From: Microcoleus sp. bin38.metabat.b11b12b14.051
GTDB lineage: Bacteria; Cyanobacteriota; Cyanobacteriia; Cyanobacteriales; Microcoleaceae
NCBI RefSeq assembly: GCF_013299165.1
Contig: NZ_JAAFKD010000016.1
Location: 1-64,000, forward strand
Direction of reading: 5' to 3'
Length of the DNA: 64,000 bases
Part shown: positions 35,976 through 45,571 of the stretch, piece after piece
How the letters are laid out: every line of letters begins with the position of its first letter
How positions within the stretch are numbered: the stretch's first letter is position 1
Made by a program: the position numbers and the translations under genes
The notes under the pieces: model-generated
What the model was told of the DNA's origin: nothing
The model's database searches: none
Seen by the model: only the letters and a program-made list of their open reading frames with translations

Positions 35976-37274
35976 TTAAACAGAAGCTTGTTGCCATTCT
36001 AAGCGTTCGAGGGTGCGGGCGCGTTCGAGGGCGCGCTCGAAGGCTTCGAGTTTTGGTTCGAGGGTGATGGGTTCGCCGATGTAGCCTTGAACTGCTTCTT
36101 GGGTTTTTAAGCCGTTACCAGTGATGTAGGCGACGGTGGTTTCGTCGGGATTGATTTTACCTGCTTCTACGAGTTTCTTCAAGACTGCGATCGTCGTGCC
36201 GCCTGCGGTTTCGGTGAAGATACCTTCAGTTTCTGCCAGCAGTTTCATGCCTTCGATGATTTCGGTGTCGCTGACGGATTCGATGTTTCCGTTGGTTTTG
36301 CGGGCGATTTCAAGTGCGTACATCCCGTCTGCTGGATTGCCGATCGCGATCGATTTAGCAATTGTATTCGGTTTGACCGGTGTTACAAAATCGCGACCTT
36401 CGCGGTATGCTTGGGCGATCGGCGAACAACCGTCGGCTTGAGCGCCACTGAATCGAACTTTCTTCTCATCAACTAAACCGACTTCGATGAATTCGTTAAA
36501 GCCTTTGTAAATCTTGGTGAACAAAGAGCCTGAAGCCAGCGGGGCAACGATATGATCTGGCAATTGCCAGCCTAACTGTTCGGCAACCTCGTAGCCAAGG
36601 GTTTTCGATCCTTCGGAGTAGTAGGGACGCAAATTGATATTGACAAATCCCCAACCGTGTGTATTGGCGACTTCGCAGCAGAGACGGTTAACTTGGTCGT
36701 AGTTGCCGTGAACTGACATGACAGTTGGGTTGTAAATCAGAGTGCCGAGGACTTTGCCAGCTTCTAAGTCTGAAGGGATGAAGACTACGCAGTCGAGACC
36801 GGCGTGGGCTGCGATCGCAGCGGTGGAGTTAGCTAAGTTGCCAGTGCTGGCGCAGGATACTGTGGTAAAACCCAATTCTCTCGCTCTGCTGAGGGCGACT
36901 GACACCACTCTGTCCTTAAAGCTGAGAGTGGGCATATTGACGGCATCGTTTTTGATGTAAAGATTTTTGAGGCCGAGGCGGCGTGCTAATCGGTGGGATT
37001 TTACCAGAGGAGTCATCCCCGTGCCGACATCAATGACGTTATCTGTAGCGACTGGTAAAAATTCGCGGTAGCGCCAGATTGAGTTGGGGCCTGCTTGGAT
37101 GGTTTGGCGAGTGACACGGCGGCGGATCGCCTCGTAGTCGTACTTGACTTCTAGCGGGCCAAAACAGCAATCGCAGACGTGCTTGGCTTGGAGTTCGTAC
37201 TCTTCGCCGCATTCTTTACACTTGAGGGCTGTGAAGGTTGCTGCTGTGGATTGGGTTCTGGTCGCCTGGGTCAT
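35976..37274 (-). CDS. thrC: Threonine synthase
   Basis: 432 aa. It converts O-phosphohomoserine to threonine with pyridoxal phosphate. The N-terminal zinc-ribbon-like part (Cys19, Cys22, Cys34, Cys37) is seen in many bacterial threonine synthases of the plant-like group. The PLP Lys is Lys120 in LSFKDRVV, and CASTGNLANSTAAIAAHAG forms the phosphate-binding and active-site region. The gene stands between two ubiquitin-fold carrier genes in the same orientation. No riboswitch was recognised in the upstream 300 bases. Confidence 0.95.
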   Translation of the reverse strand: MTQATRTQSTAATFTALKCKECGEEYELQAKHVCDCCFGPLEVKYDYEAIRRRVTRQTIQAGPNSIWRYREFLPVATDNVIDVGTGMTPLVKSHRLARRLGLKNLYIKNDAVNMPTLSFKDRVVSVALSRARELGFTTVSCASTGNLANSTAAIAAHAGLDCVVFIPSDLEAGKVLGTLIYNPTVMSVHGNYDQVNRLCCEVANTHGWGFVNINLRPYYSEGSKTLGYEVAEQLGWQLPDHIVAPLASGSLFTKIYKGFNEFIEVGLVDEKKVRFSGAQADGCSPIAQAYREGRDFVTPVKPNTIAKSIAIGNPADGMYALEIARKTNGNIESVSDTEIIEGMKLLAETEGIFTETAGGTTIAVLKKLVEAGKINPDETTVAYITGNGLKTQEAVQGYIGEPITLEPKLEAFERALERARTLERLEWQQASV

Positions 37275-37589
37275 AGCTCAACTCTCTAGTTTTGCGATGT
37301 TTTCTAATTCTTAGCCAAGATTAGCACGGTCGATCTACCCCGTCAACCATACCCGATTTTTTTAGTCGGGATTGATTTTGTAGCAAGATTTGGCGCTAGA
37401 CGGGAGGTAGATCGATCGTCTTCAATTTCTTTCTCAGACAGGTTTTCAACCTCTGTGAAAGCAGCCAGATCCTGAGGGAAATTGTCTCAATTAAACGAAC
37501 TCAAGAATGAAGTGGCTGCAAAACTAATTTCAAAACTTTATAAAGTTTTTTTTGCTTGGTAACTCAAAACTCAAAACGCTGACGCATGG

Positions 37590-38392
37590 GAGGCGAGAAA
37601 CCCGGTTTCTGAATCTGGGCGCGGGGGCGAGAAACCGGGTTTCTACGAGATTTTGGGTTGGGAAACCAGAAATCTAGGAAGAAACCCGGTTTCTTAATCT
37701 CTGGGCGCGGGGGCGAGAAACCGGGTTTCTACGAGATTTTGTGTCTGGGAAGCAGAAATATAGGAAGAAACCCGGTTTCTTAATCTCTGGGCGCGGGGGC
37801 GAGAAACCGGGTTTCTACGAGATTTTGTGTCTGGGAAGCAGAAATATAGGAAGAAACCCGGTTTCTTAATCTCTGGGCGCGGGGGCGAGAAACCGGGTTT
37901 CTATGAGATTTTGTGTCTGGGAAGCAGAAATCTAGGAAGAAACCCGGTTTCTTAATCTCTGGGCGCGGGGGCGAGAAACCGGGTTTCTACGAGATTTTGG
38001 GTTGGGAAACCAGAAATCTAGGAAGAAACCCGGTTTCTTAACGTCTGGGCGCGGGGGCGAGAAACCGGGTTTCTACGAGATTTTGTGTTGGGAAGCAGAA
38101 ATATAGGAAGAAACCCGGTTTCTGAATCTGGGCGCGGGGGCGAGAAACCGGGTTTCTACGAGATTTTGGGTTGGGAAACCAGAAATCTAGGAAGAAACCC
38201 GGTTTCTTAATCTCTGGGCGCGGGGGCGAGAAACCGGGTTTCTACGAGATTTTGTGTCTGGGAAGCAGAAATATAGGAAGAAACCCGGTTTCTTAATCTC
38301 TGGGCGCGGGGGCGAGAAACCGGGTTTCTATGAGATTTTGTGTCTGGGAAGCAGAAATATAGGAAGAAACCCGGTTTCTTAATCTCTGGGCG
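37590..38392. repeat. Array of about 86-bp units built on AAACCCGGTTT palindromes
   Basis: About ten copies of gaaacccggtttct alternate with about nine copies of its complement-like form gaaaccgggtttct. Two linkers are conserved, one containing gggcgcgggggcgag and one containing acgagattttgtg and gcagaaata. Each unit can form hairpins either way. It is the same core as at 27.4-28.0 kb with different linkers. It lies upstream of thrC and downstream of the MoaD-like gene. Confidence 0.9.
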
Positions 38393-38441
38393 CACGATCG
38401 CTCTTAATTCTCCAATCCAAAATCTAAAATCCAAAATCAGA

Positions 38442-38702
38442 TTATCCACCGCTGACGGGGGGGATGAGTACAACTTCGTCGCCGTCTTGGAGGATGGTGT
38501 CGGGGGAGACGAATTCTAGGTTGACGCCGAAGCGGGTACGATCGCGCCACTTTTCTAATTGAGGGTATTGGGCGATCGAGCTTTCGAGCACTCGCTTCGC
38601 TGGGGTTTCGGGAGGAAGTTCTAATGTAAGTTCCGAAACGCCGTAGGCTTCACTGAAGGCGGCGAATAGTTTAACGGTGATGGTAATTGAAGAGTTAGAC
38701 AC
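38442..38702 (-). CDS. MoaD/ThiS-family sulfur-carrier protein
   Basis: 86 aa with an N-terminal beta strand ITVKLFAAFSEAYG typical of MoaD and the C-terminal tail DGDEVVLIPPVSGG, including the functional Gly-Gly. MoaD is the small subunit of molybdopterin synthase. The LFAAFSE start fits MoaD better than the CysO-like protein at 35555. No moaE is next to it. It lies upstream of thrC on the same strand across a long repeat array, so co-transcription is doubtful. Confidence 0.85.
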   Translation of the reverse strand: MSNSSITITVKLFAAFSEAYGVSELTLELPPETPAKRVLESSIAQYPQLEKWRDRTRFGVNLEFVSPDTILQDGDEVVLIPPVSGG

Positions 38703-39199
38703 GGCTGTTTAGTGCGATCGACAGTTTGGCAATGATCAACTACACCATACAATTAATTGAGAATTACGCGCACCTAGGCTTAGAATTGAAAGCGGCAATC
38801 TTTAGTTAAGTTTTACCCGAGCTGGTAAAAATGACAGTTGATTGCGGCATAAAATCCGAACAGCCTTGTATGCCGATCGCTCTTACCAACTAGGCGTTGG
38901 AAGCAGTTGGCATTCACTAAAATGCAGCTAGCTAAGAGCGAGTTAGCTGGTGTTGAGCTGACGGCAAGACTAATTTTTGAGGATGCGGTATCGATACTTC
39001 CCCGTAATTGTGGGAGAGTAGCAAAATATCGAACTAACTTTAGCGAGTAACCAGGCACAGTATGCTCTGCTAATTCGCTGATTCCCGACGAAAAATCTGG
39101 TTGTCCAGTCTAGCTTATAAGTTCCAAAGCTTTGCTCCGCTTGGGAACCGTGCCGTTCGACCTCATAATAATAGTCAAGTTAACGCGATCGAGATATAT
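38703..39199. other. Intergenic region, no gene seen
   Basis: The region between the divergent MoaD-like gene and the small protein at 39200. Open frames of up to about 80 codons exist on the minus strand but have no ribosome site or recognisable features. No strong hairpin was seen. Confidence 0.45.
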
Positions 39200-39487
39200 A
39201 TGGCAAATAACGATTTCAAAGTGCTTCAAATTATTGAAGCTAAAGGCTGGTATGCCTTTGGGAGTACGAAGCAAAGCCAGCACGTTGAAAGGTGGGTCAG
39301 ACCTGTAGTGTGTTGGGTTTTAATAGAAGACAAAAAAAAGCGGCGGATTGTGACTGCTACCGCTAGCTATCAGATCCAGATTGATGACAAAGAAGTTGAG
39401 TTTTTTGCCCACGAAAGCGAAATTCAAGATATCGAGAGCCTCCCCAAGTCTGTCTCGGTATCAGAATTTCTGAAAACAGAAGATTGA
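39200..39487 (+). CDS. Small conserved hypothetical protein
   Basis: 95 aa from ATG at 39200. The frame extends upstream, but that part reads poorly and lacks a convincing start. The protein is mixed alpha/beta and soluble, with WYAFGSTKQ near the start and VERWVRPVVCWVLIED in the middle, and an acidic C-terminus. I do not recognise a named domain. It looks like a compact cytoplasmic protein, and neighbours give no clue to function. Confidence 0.55.
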   Translation: MANNDFKVLQIIEAKGWYAFGSTKQSQHVERWVRPVVCWVLIEDKKKRRIVTATASYQIQIDDKEVEFFAHESEIQDIESLPKSVSVSEFLKTED

Positions 39488-39998
39488 GATCAGGGCAGAA
39501 TGAAATCTTTTAATCTGTTATTAATTATTTCTTAACTTGCTGTTAAATTCTATTTCAATTGGAGGCTAAACCTCTCTAATTGTGAAAAGGGGCAGATGGC
39601 GACAGGGGGAGAAATTATACTTTTGCCTTGCTTTGTGGATCGGAAAGTCCCATGCCTGAAGCATCCACAAAAAATAAAGAGGCCGGAAGATTGCTGGCAA
39701 TGCCAACACGCTTCCGACCTTGCTGAATAACAGGGTATGCATATGTTTTTAAAGTATGGCAGGCAGGCTTTCTAGAGATCAAGAGGACTATTGCAATCAC
39801 CCACTTTTGCTTTATGGGTGTGTTCGCAAGTTTCATACTATTTTAGACGGAAATTTTGAAATTTGAGGGCGGGTGATGGTTACAGGTAAAGGATTAGAGC
39901 TAGTTTTATGTAGCGGCTGCTACCAAACATCAGGTGGGGCGATCCTCTACGGGGGCTGCGCCAACGAAGAGGATCGACCGCCCCTGCGTGCTGCGACT
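39488..39998. other. Intergenic region between convergent genes
   Basis: A ggccggaag/cttccgacc hairpin lies near 39682-39722, and a gatcctctacggggg/gaagaggatc hairpin near 39941-39975, possibly the P450 terminator. A 73-codon minus-strand frame at 39615-39836 starts plausibly (MKLANTPIKQKW) but has no recognisable domain, so I do not call it a gene. Confidence 0.4.
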
Positions 39999-41375
39999 TC
40001 AAACCCCACTAGCAACTGGTTCAGGCTTTGAGCGCCGCATCCGCCGCCCCAGCAGAGCCATCCGCACGCCGCCGGCTGGCCCTAAAGTTACCCCTCGGCG
40101 TTTGGCTTGTACGGGCTTTTTCTCGGCCAAGGTTAAGTCTAAATCGCGCAAAACAGTTGCGAGTACCAGCTTCATCTCCAACTGTGCCAGCGCCAAGCCG
40201 ATACAGCGGCGGCTGCCGCCTCCAAAGGGCAAATACTCGTAAGGCGAGAATTGCCTCTCCAAAAACCTTTCCGGCTTAAATTGCAGCGGTTCTGGATACA
40301 AATCCCGACGGTGGTGGGTTAAATAAATCGAACCGAAAACCACCGTACCCGGTTCGAGTTGATGCCCCAGCAATTCCACCGGCTCCCGCACCACTCGCGG
40401 AAACGTCAGCATTCCCACTGGGTAAATTCGCAGCGTCTCTTGACAAACTGCACTCAGGTAAGGCAAGCGAGAAATATCCATCGGATCGGGATTTTCGCCC
40501 AAAGTGTCCAATTCTTGCAGCAGTTTTTGGCGCACTGACGGCAAACTGTGAATCCAGTAAAATGCCCAAGCTAGGGCTGTTGCTGTGGTTTCGTGACCGG
40601 CAAACAGCAGCGTCATCAACTCGTCGCGCAGTTCTTCATTGGTCATTGGTTCGCCGTTTTCGTCGCGGGCTGCCATCATTAAGCTGAGAATGTCGTTGCG
40701 GTTAACGTCTGGTTGCAGTCTGCGTTCTGCTATTTCCGCGTCCATCAGTTCCTGAATTTTCTGGCGGCGCTGTTTCATGCGTCCCCAAGGACTCCAAGAG
40801 CCCCAATCTTGCTGCAACCAGGGCAGAAATAGGATACTCGATCGCAGCGGAGAGCCTGTCGTGTCGATAATTGCAGCCAGCAGCGGGGACAGTTGCTGCA
40901 AGCGCGGCCCTTCATCGAGTCCGAAGACAACTTGCAAAATTACCCGCATGGTGATTTCTTGCATGGCTGTACGGGCGACAAAAGGTCGATCGACATTCCA
41001 CTTGCTAGCAACATCTTGGGTAATATCGCAAATTTGTTGAGCCCAGTTACGCATCCGTTCCCCGTGAAAGGGCGGCATTAATAGTTGACGCTGCCGTTTA
41101 TGCTTTTCTCCTGAGATGACAATCATCGATTGTTCGCCCAGCAAGGGTTTGAGAATACCGTTCATATCGCCGGGAGCATCAAACGCTTTGCTGTTGAGCA
41201 TTTCCTGGATCGCTTGCGGGTTGTGGAGCATCACGAAGGGTTCGAGGTTGCCCCATCGAGTCGTGAAAATCTCCCCGTACTTTTTGGCGTTGGCGTCCAT
41301 GTATGTCAGCGGATCGCCGATCCATTGAACTAGCTGCACGAAGCGGGGGGTTTTGGGGCCGTCAGGTAGGGTCAT
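39999..41375 (-). CDS. Cytochrome P450 (CYP110-like)
   Basis: 458 aa. The I-helix oxygen-binding motif AGHETTATAL, the ExxR motif in ETLRIYP and the heme ligand loop PFGGGSRRCIG, whose Cys binds iron, are all present. Overall length and sequence style match the CYP110 family, which is essentially cyanobacterial and often oxidises fatty acids, alkanes or terpenoids (family knowledge). There is no membrane anchor. Electrons would come from a ferredoxin or flavodoxin system encoded elsewhere. There is no adjacent terpene or polyketide gene to suggest a substrate. Confidence 0.93.
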   Translation of the reverse strand: MTLPDGPKTPRFVQLVQWIGDPLTYMDANAKKYGEIFTTRWGNLEPFVMLHNPQAIQEMLNSKAFDAPGDMNGILKPLLGEQSMIVISGEKHKRQRQLLMPPFHGERMRNWAQQICDITQDVASKWNVDRPFVARTAMQEITMRVILQVVFGLDEGPRLQQLSPLLAAIIDTTGSPLRSSILFLPWLQQDWGSWSPWGRMKQRRQKIQELMDAEIAERRLQPDVNRNDILSLMMAARDENGEPMTNEELRDELMTLLFAGHETTATALAWAFYWIHSLPSVRQKLLQELDTLGENPDPMDISRLPYLSAVCQETLRIYPVGMLTFPRVVREPVELLGHQLEPGTVVFGSIYLTHHRRDLYPEPLQFKPERFLERQFSPYEYLPFGGGSRRCIGLALAQLEMKLVLATVLRDLDLTLAEKKPVQAKRRGVTLGPAGGVRMALLGRRMRRSKPEPVASGV

Positions 41376-41468
41376 AGAAATTGCGGTGTGTTTTATCGTC
41401 GGACTTGGCGGAGATCAATAGGACTGCAACAGAAAGCTGGTTATACCATCTGCAATAATTTTAAGAGA

Positions 41469-42074
41469 TTATTCTCGAACGGTACTCACAATGTCCTCTC
41501 CAAGCTCTGTAAAACGTACTGTTTTGATTTGCCAAGGAGTATAAGCGGTTAAAGTTTGGCGCACGCCTCCGAACAAACCTAGCATTTGACAACTCGACAG
41601 ATTTTGCAATTTCTGCCGCGAAGTCCCCAAGGCCCGTAAATCTACGGTAGCTATTCCCTGCTCGCGATCGATCTTAACCCGATAACCCACTAAACCCAGA
41701 CTCGCGAAAATCTCCTGCTTTAATACTTCATTAACAGCCGATGACATTAACTGGTTCTCTGGGCCTGTAACTGTTGTCGGCTTCAGACTTTGACAAAGAT
41801 TGTCGGCCTCATAAACCATAACTGTCGCGGTATTCTCTGTTACTTTTGTATTCGCTAAAACTGAGTTCACAGAGTTAGAGGTCTGCGGTGGAGTCGATCG
41901 ACCATCAACTTGATTGGCGGTTAGCTGTAGGTGTCGGAACTGATGAGTGCTTGCGGAGGGTTGGCTCTGGTTTTCGGCTGATTTAGCTGCTGCATCGTAG
42001 CTAGAACAACTGCTACCGCCGATCAAAACTAATCCAGTTGCTAAATAGCCGAAATGTTTGCAGATAAGGTTCAT
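41469..42074 (-). CDS. Lipoprotein with GerM-like domain
   Basis: 201 aa. The N-terminal signal ends in the lipobox LIGGSSC (Cys near residue 23), so the mature protein should be lipid-anchored outside the cytoplasm. A low-complexity Ser/Gln/Thr linker follows to about residue 85. The C-terminal 115 residues (VMVYEADNLC, then VNEVLK and GYRVKIDREQGIATVDL) resemble the GerM/GerMN domain found in cell-surface lipoproteins. That assignment is tentative. It is downstream of nothing obvious and 93 bases before the P450 start, on the same strand. Confidence 0.7.
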   Translation of the reverse strand: MNLICKHFGYLATGLVLIGGSSCSSYDAAAKSAENQSQPSASTHQFRHLQLTANQVDGRSTPPQTSNSVNSVLANTKVTENTATVMVYEADNLCQSLKPTTVTGPENQLMSSAVNEVLKQEIFASLGLVGYRVKIDREQGIATVDLRALGTSRQKLQNLSSCQMLGLFGGVRQTLTAYTPWQIKTVRFTELGEDIVSTVRE

Positions 42075-42888
42075 AAGTTTTTAATAGTCAACTCAACGTT
42101 AGTGTAGGTCGGGCCAAATTTTGGTGGTAGCAAGCACTTAATCCCTGATTACACTCACTTAGAAGTATTTCCGCACTAAGAAGGCGAAAATAAGTTCAGG
42201 GTTCTTGTTTAATAGTTCGGAGATTTTTGAGATCGCAGCCTGAAACCCTTGATTTATGGGAAAGCATATCGTGTGCATCGTTAGTGTAGCCTCCTAGAGT
42301 GGTGTCATGAAACCGTGATTCTACGATCGGCAATCAAGAATGTCCGAAAAGTTACTTGCTAATACCTTTGTTTTAGTGTTTAATAAAAAATGAGGGGTAT
42401 CTCCCCTTATTGGTGCAACCCTGCCTTCTCCGTATCTCCACAGATAAAGCTCGCGATTTAAATCGCAAGTTAGATCAAATACCTTGTCAGTGGTGTGATG
42501 TACCCCATGCAAAATTAGCTATCCCAAGGTTTGAGGTAAACAGCTTCTTTCCGGTTGGCGAAAGCTTGAGCTTGATAGTAGTAATGACGACCAAATTGAG
42601 ACTTGAACACGCATTTCGGTATGGTTCACAAACCGCACCGAAACCGCTGTTATAGGGAATGTGCAAGTAGCGAACAACATACAGAAGATTTTAGCTAACT
42701 GATGTACAAAAAACTGGTTGTCGTAAGGCTGCACGTGTGAGTGTCGGTCATGATTCCGAGTTTCTGATGTGCAGTCGATCGAGCTGAAATTTGCTGTGAT
42801 TTCGATCTTTAATTCACTTGCGTATCAAGAGTATTATCGCAGAATCAGGTGCTTTTTATCACAAATCTACTGAAAATCGAGCGAAAAC
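42075..42888. other. Intergenic region, no gene seen
   Basis: 814 bases with only short, unconvincing frames. A gaggggtatctcccctt hairpin near 42392 may be a remnant terminator. The promoter of the COP23 gene should lie within 42750-42880, which is AT-rich. Confidence 0.45.
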
Positions 42889-43455
42889 ATGATCCAACAG
42901 CAATTAACGAAGGTTTTGGCGACAACAGCGATCGCCGCGATCGCTCTGACAGTGGCTTCTGAACGCAGTTATGCCCGGCCGACAGTCGGGGAAAGCGGAT
43001 TTTGGTGCAGCACCTCGACAGGTGCGCCGGTGACGATGTATCAAAATCCTCAAGGTGCTGTAGAGCCTTGGATTGAGTGGACTTCTGATTATTTTTCTGG
43101 TTCTGGTTACGATCCGGCAACTCGGTGTCAATTAGTCAGCCAACGCCTGGAAACCTATCGCCGGAACCGATCGCTAAAGTACATTACTGCCGGCCAGATG
43201 AACGGCCAAAAGGTCATCTGCACGGCGAATCAGGTCAATGGCATCTGTCAAAATTTGATTTATACCCTCCGTCCCGGCCAAGACCCGATCGGCTCTTTGT
43301 ATAATTTGTTAGCTTGGCGCCAAGGTCAGGTGGGGATGCCTTCTACGGAAGAAAGCGGTAATATTCCTTACATTGATGTCAGAGCAAAGCTCGGGGAAAA
43401 TATTAACGATGAGGCGCAATTGCCCCCTTTTTCTGGGCCCTCGGAACTGCCGTAA
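42889..43455 (+). CDS. Secreted COP23-domain protein
   Basis: 188 aa. A signal peptide ends near Ser-Tyr-Ala (about residue 29). The rest is the COP23 domain known from a circadian-oscillating membrane protein of cyanobacteria. The mature start GFWCSTSTGAPVTMYQNPQG is followed by EPWIEWTSDYFSGSGYDPATRC, ICTANQVNGICQNLIYTLRPGQDP and a short Pro-rich end. Four Cys could form two disulfides. The same domain recurs as the C-terminal half of the protease encoded at 44129. A trypsin-like protease gene follows after 44 bases in another frame. Confidence 0.88.
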   Translation: MIQQQLTKVLATTAIAAIALTVASERSYARPTVGESGFWCSTSTGAPVTMYQNPQGAVEPWIEWTSDYFSGSGYDPATRCQLVSQRLETYRRNRSLKYITAGQMNGQKVICTANQVNGICQNLIYTLRPGQDPIGSLYNLLAWRQGQVGMPSTEESGNIPYIDVRAKLGENINDEAQLPPFSGPSELP

Positions 43456-43499
43456 CGACAAGACAATTTCCAATCTCAGGGTCAATTCCGGGGGGTGAC

Positions 43500-44126
43500 G
43501 TGGAAAACTTGGCGCGTCAAACCGCAGTACGCATCCAGACGGCCAAATCTTCGGGTTCTGGGGCGATCGTCCAGCGCCAAGGCCAAACCTATACTGTGCT
43601 GACTAGCTGGCACGTTGTGGCTTTCCACAGGATCGATCGCACAATCGTTACGAGTGACGGCCTGATCCACCAACCGCTGGAAGTTCCGAGGCGCTTGGGC
43701 GATACTGATCTAGCGATTGTTGAGTTTCGTACCGCGATCGAATACCAAGTAGCACCCATTGGTGCGCAGGGAGCAGCCCCGGGAGAGCCATTGCTGGCGG
43801 CCGGGTTCCCGGCGGAGACTGGGGCGTTGACCGTAGCACAGGGGTTCGTAGAACTGCTGCTGCCAAAATCTTTACCTCAAGGCTATAGCTTGGGCTATAC
43901 AAATGAGGTTAAGATTGGTATGAGCGGTGGCCCGATTTTTAATGCTCAAGGTTTGTTGGTTGGGATTAACGGTCGAGGTAAGCATCGAGATCCCGGTTTT
44001 GGCGTGTATGCTTTTGAAGATGGAAGTGAACCGACGCCGGAATTATTGGAAAAGATGGTTAAATCTAGTTGGGGAATTCCGATCAGTACATATTTGCAGT
44101 TCGTCTCGTCTCAGCCAGGGAGTTAG
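43500..44126 (+). CDS. Trypsin-like serine protease without signal peptide
   Basis: 208 aa from GTG. The catalytic triad is complete: His38 in LTSWHVV, Asp70 in GDTDLAIV and Ser142 in GMSGGPIF. Its fold matches the protease half of the protein encoded at 44129, but there is no signal peptide and no COP23 domain. The reading frame is open upstream to 43413, inside the end of the COP23 gene, without a better start. It may therefore be translated by coupling, or be the second half of a COP23-protease fusion broken by a frameshift near 43440-43455. The next gene starts two bases after its stop. Confidence 0.8.
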   Translation: MENLARQTAVRIQTAKSSGSGAIVQRQGQTYTVLTSWHVVAFHRIDRTIVTSDGLIHQPLEVPRRLGDTDLAIVEFRTAIEYQVAPIGAQGAAPGEPLLAAGFPAETGALTVAQGFVELLLPKSLPQGYSLGYTNEVKIGMSGGPIFNAQGLLVGINGRGKHRDPGFGVYAFEDGSEPTPELLEKMVKSSWGIPISTYLQFVSSQPGS

Positions 44127-44128
44127 CG

Positions 44129-45364
44129 ATGAATTCGTGGGGTTTGCGGTTTAACGCGCTGACCGTCATCTTGACCGGTGCAGTAACAGTGGCAGCAATT
44201 ATCGGCCACCAATATGCTGCTTGTGCAAAAACGGCCCAAGAAATTGCCGAGCTAGCGATGTTCACAACTGTGGAAGTGAACAACACGCTGGGTTTTGCAG
44301 CTAGTGGCTCAGGAGTAATTATTGCTAAACAGGGGAATGTTTACACTGTTCTGACGGCGAATCATGTAGTGGCAAGTCTCGCCCAAGAATACAGCATTCG
44401 CACTCATTTGGAAAAAAGCTATACAGCAATCAGAGTACAGCGGCTCCCGAAAAACGATCGCGATATAGACTTAGCTTTGATCCAGTTTCAGAGCCGAGAT
44501 CAGTATTCAGTAGCGCCCATTGGGGAATCGGAACGTGCTGTGGTCGGTTCTACTATTTATGTGGCTGGCTATCCGCTACCCGTCGCCTCTGGATCAGAAA
44601 GAAAACTAGAATTTACGGCTGGTATTATTTCTTCTCGTCTGAGCCGCGCATCCTCGGGCTACGGACTGCGCTATCAAGCTGTCACAAGACGTGGGATGAG
44701 TGGCGGGCCTGTATTTGATGCTGATGGCAGAGTTGTGGGAATTCACGGTCAGGGAGATACTGTTGGTACGGTGCAGAGCCAGTGGAACGGTCAGGTTGAG
44801 GAGATTAAAACCGGGTTGAATGCAGCAATCCCGATCGATGCTTTTACGACATTGCGATCGCAAACCTTACCTAATGGGTTTGATATTCTCAGCAATATTG
44901 CCATCAACCGCACTTCTCGCCAAAGCCAACCGAATCTCCAGCGGGGGGGATTTGTGTGCGACACCTCAACCGGGGAACCGGTGACTGTCTATCAAAATCC
45001 CCAAGGGTTTAGGGAACCTTGGATTCGCTGGAATTCTAATTTCTTTTCTAGTGCTGGCTACGATCCTTTGACTCGCTGTCAACAAGTGACTCAGCGCCTG
45101 GATAATTATAACCGAAATAAACAGCTTAATTATGTTACTGTCGGTCTGATAAATAATCAAAAAGCAATTTGTACGAGCAGCCGGATTAACGGGCCATGCG
45201 AAGGTTTGATCTACACGTTACGCCGCGATCAAGATCCGGCTCCTGCACTTAGCACTTTCTTTGTTTGGCTGGCGAATCAAAAGGCTAGACCTTCTATTTT
45301 TGAAAGTGGCGCTCCGATTTATATTAATGTTGGAGAACGAGTAGATGTAGATGTTGCAGAATGA
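44129..45364 (+). CDS. Secreted trypsin-like protease fused to COP23 domain
   Basis: 411 aa from ATG at 44129, two bases after the preceding stop. A hydrophobic signal segment (about residues 8-32) is followed by a trypsin-like domain with His79 (LTANHVV), Asp114 (DIDLALI) and Ser191 (GMSGGPVF). The COP23 domain runs from about residue 290 to 400 (GFVCDTSTGEPVTVYQNPQG onward) and is clearly related to that of the gene at 42889. It is probably exported to the periplasm or outside. The cluster therefore holds each domain separately and once fused, pointing to duplication followed by splitting or fusion. Confidence 0.88.
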   Translation: MNSWGLRFNALTVILTGAVTVAAIIGHQYAACAKTAQEIAELAMFTTVEVNNTLGFAASGSGVIIAKQGNVYTVLTANHVVASLAQEYSIRTHLEKSYTAIRVQRLPKNDRDIDLALIQFQSRDQYSVAPIGESERAVVGSTIYVAGYPLPVASGSERKLEFTAGIISSRLSRASSGYGLRYQAVTRRGMSGGPVFDADGRVVGIHGQGDTVGTVQSQWNGQVEEIKTGLNAAIPIDAFTTLRSQTLPNGFDILSNIAINRTSRQSQPNLQRGGFVCDTSTGEPVTVYQNPQGFREPWIRWNSNFFSSAGYDPLTRCQQVTQRLDNYNRNKQLNYVTVGLINNQKAICTSSRINGPCEGLIYTLRRDQDPAPALSTFFVWLANQKARPSIFESGAPIYINVGERVDVDVAE

Positions 45365-45453
45365 CAGCTAACAGTTAACAGTTAACAGTTAACTGTTGAC
45401 AGAAGCAAAAAGTGAGAAGTAAGAACGCGCAGGGTTTTAGCAATTAAAAACGA

Positions 45454-45571
45454 GTGCATCTCACTTTGGCAAATATGTTTGTAGGGGCGAAGCATGACCG
45501 CAGTCAATATGGGATTATAACTAATAACTTATATGCGGTCATGCTTCGCCCTCTTCAAAAGTGAGATGCAC
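45454..45571. repeat. Nested inverted repeat (MITE-like)
   Basis: Outer 14-base arms gtgcatctcacttt and aaagtgagatgcac at 45454-45467 and 45558-45571, and inner 18-base arms gggcgaagcatgaccgca and its complement at 45485-45502 and 45534-45551, are all perfect. The element is about 118 bases with no coding capacity and lies upstream of the phosphoketolase-like gene. Confidence 0.85.
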
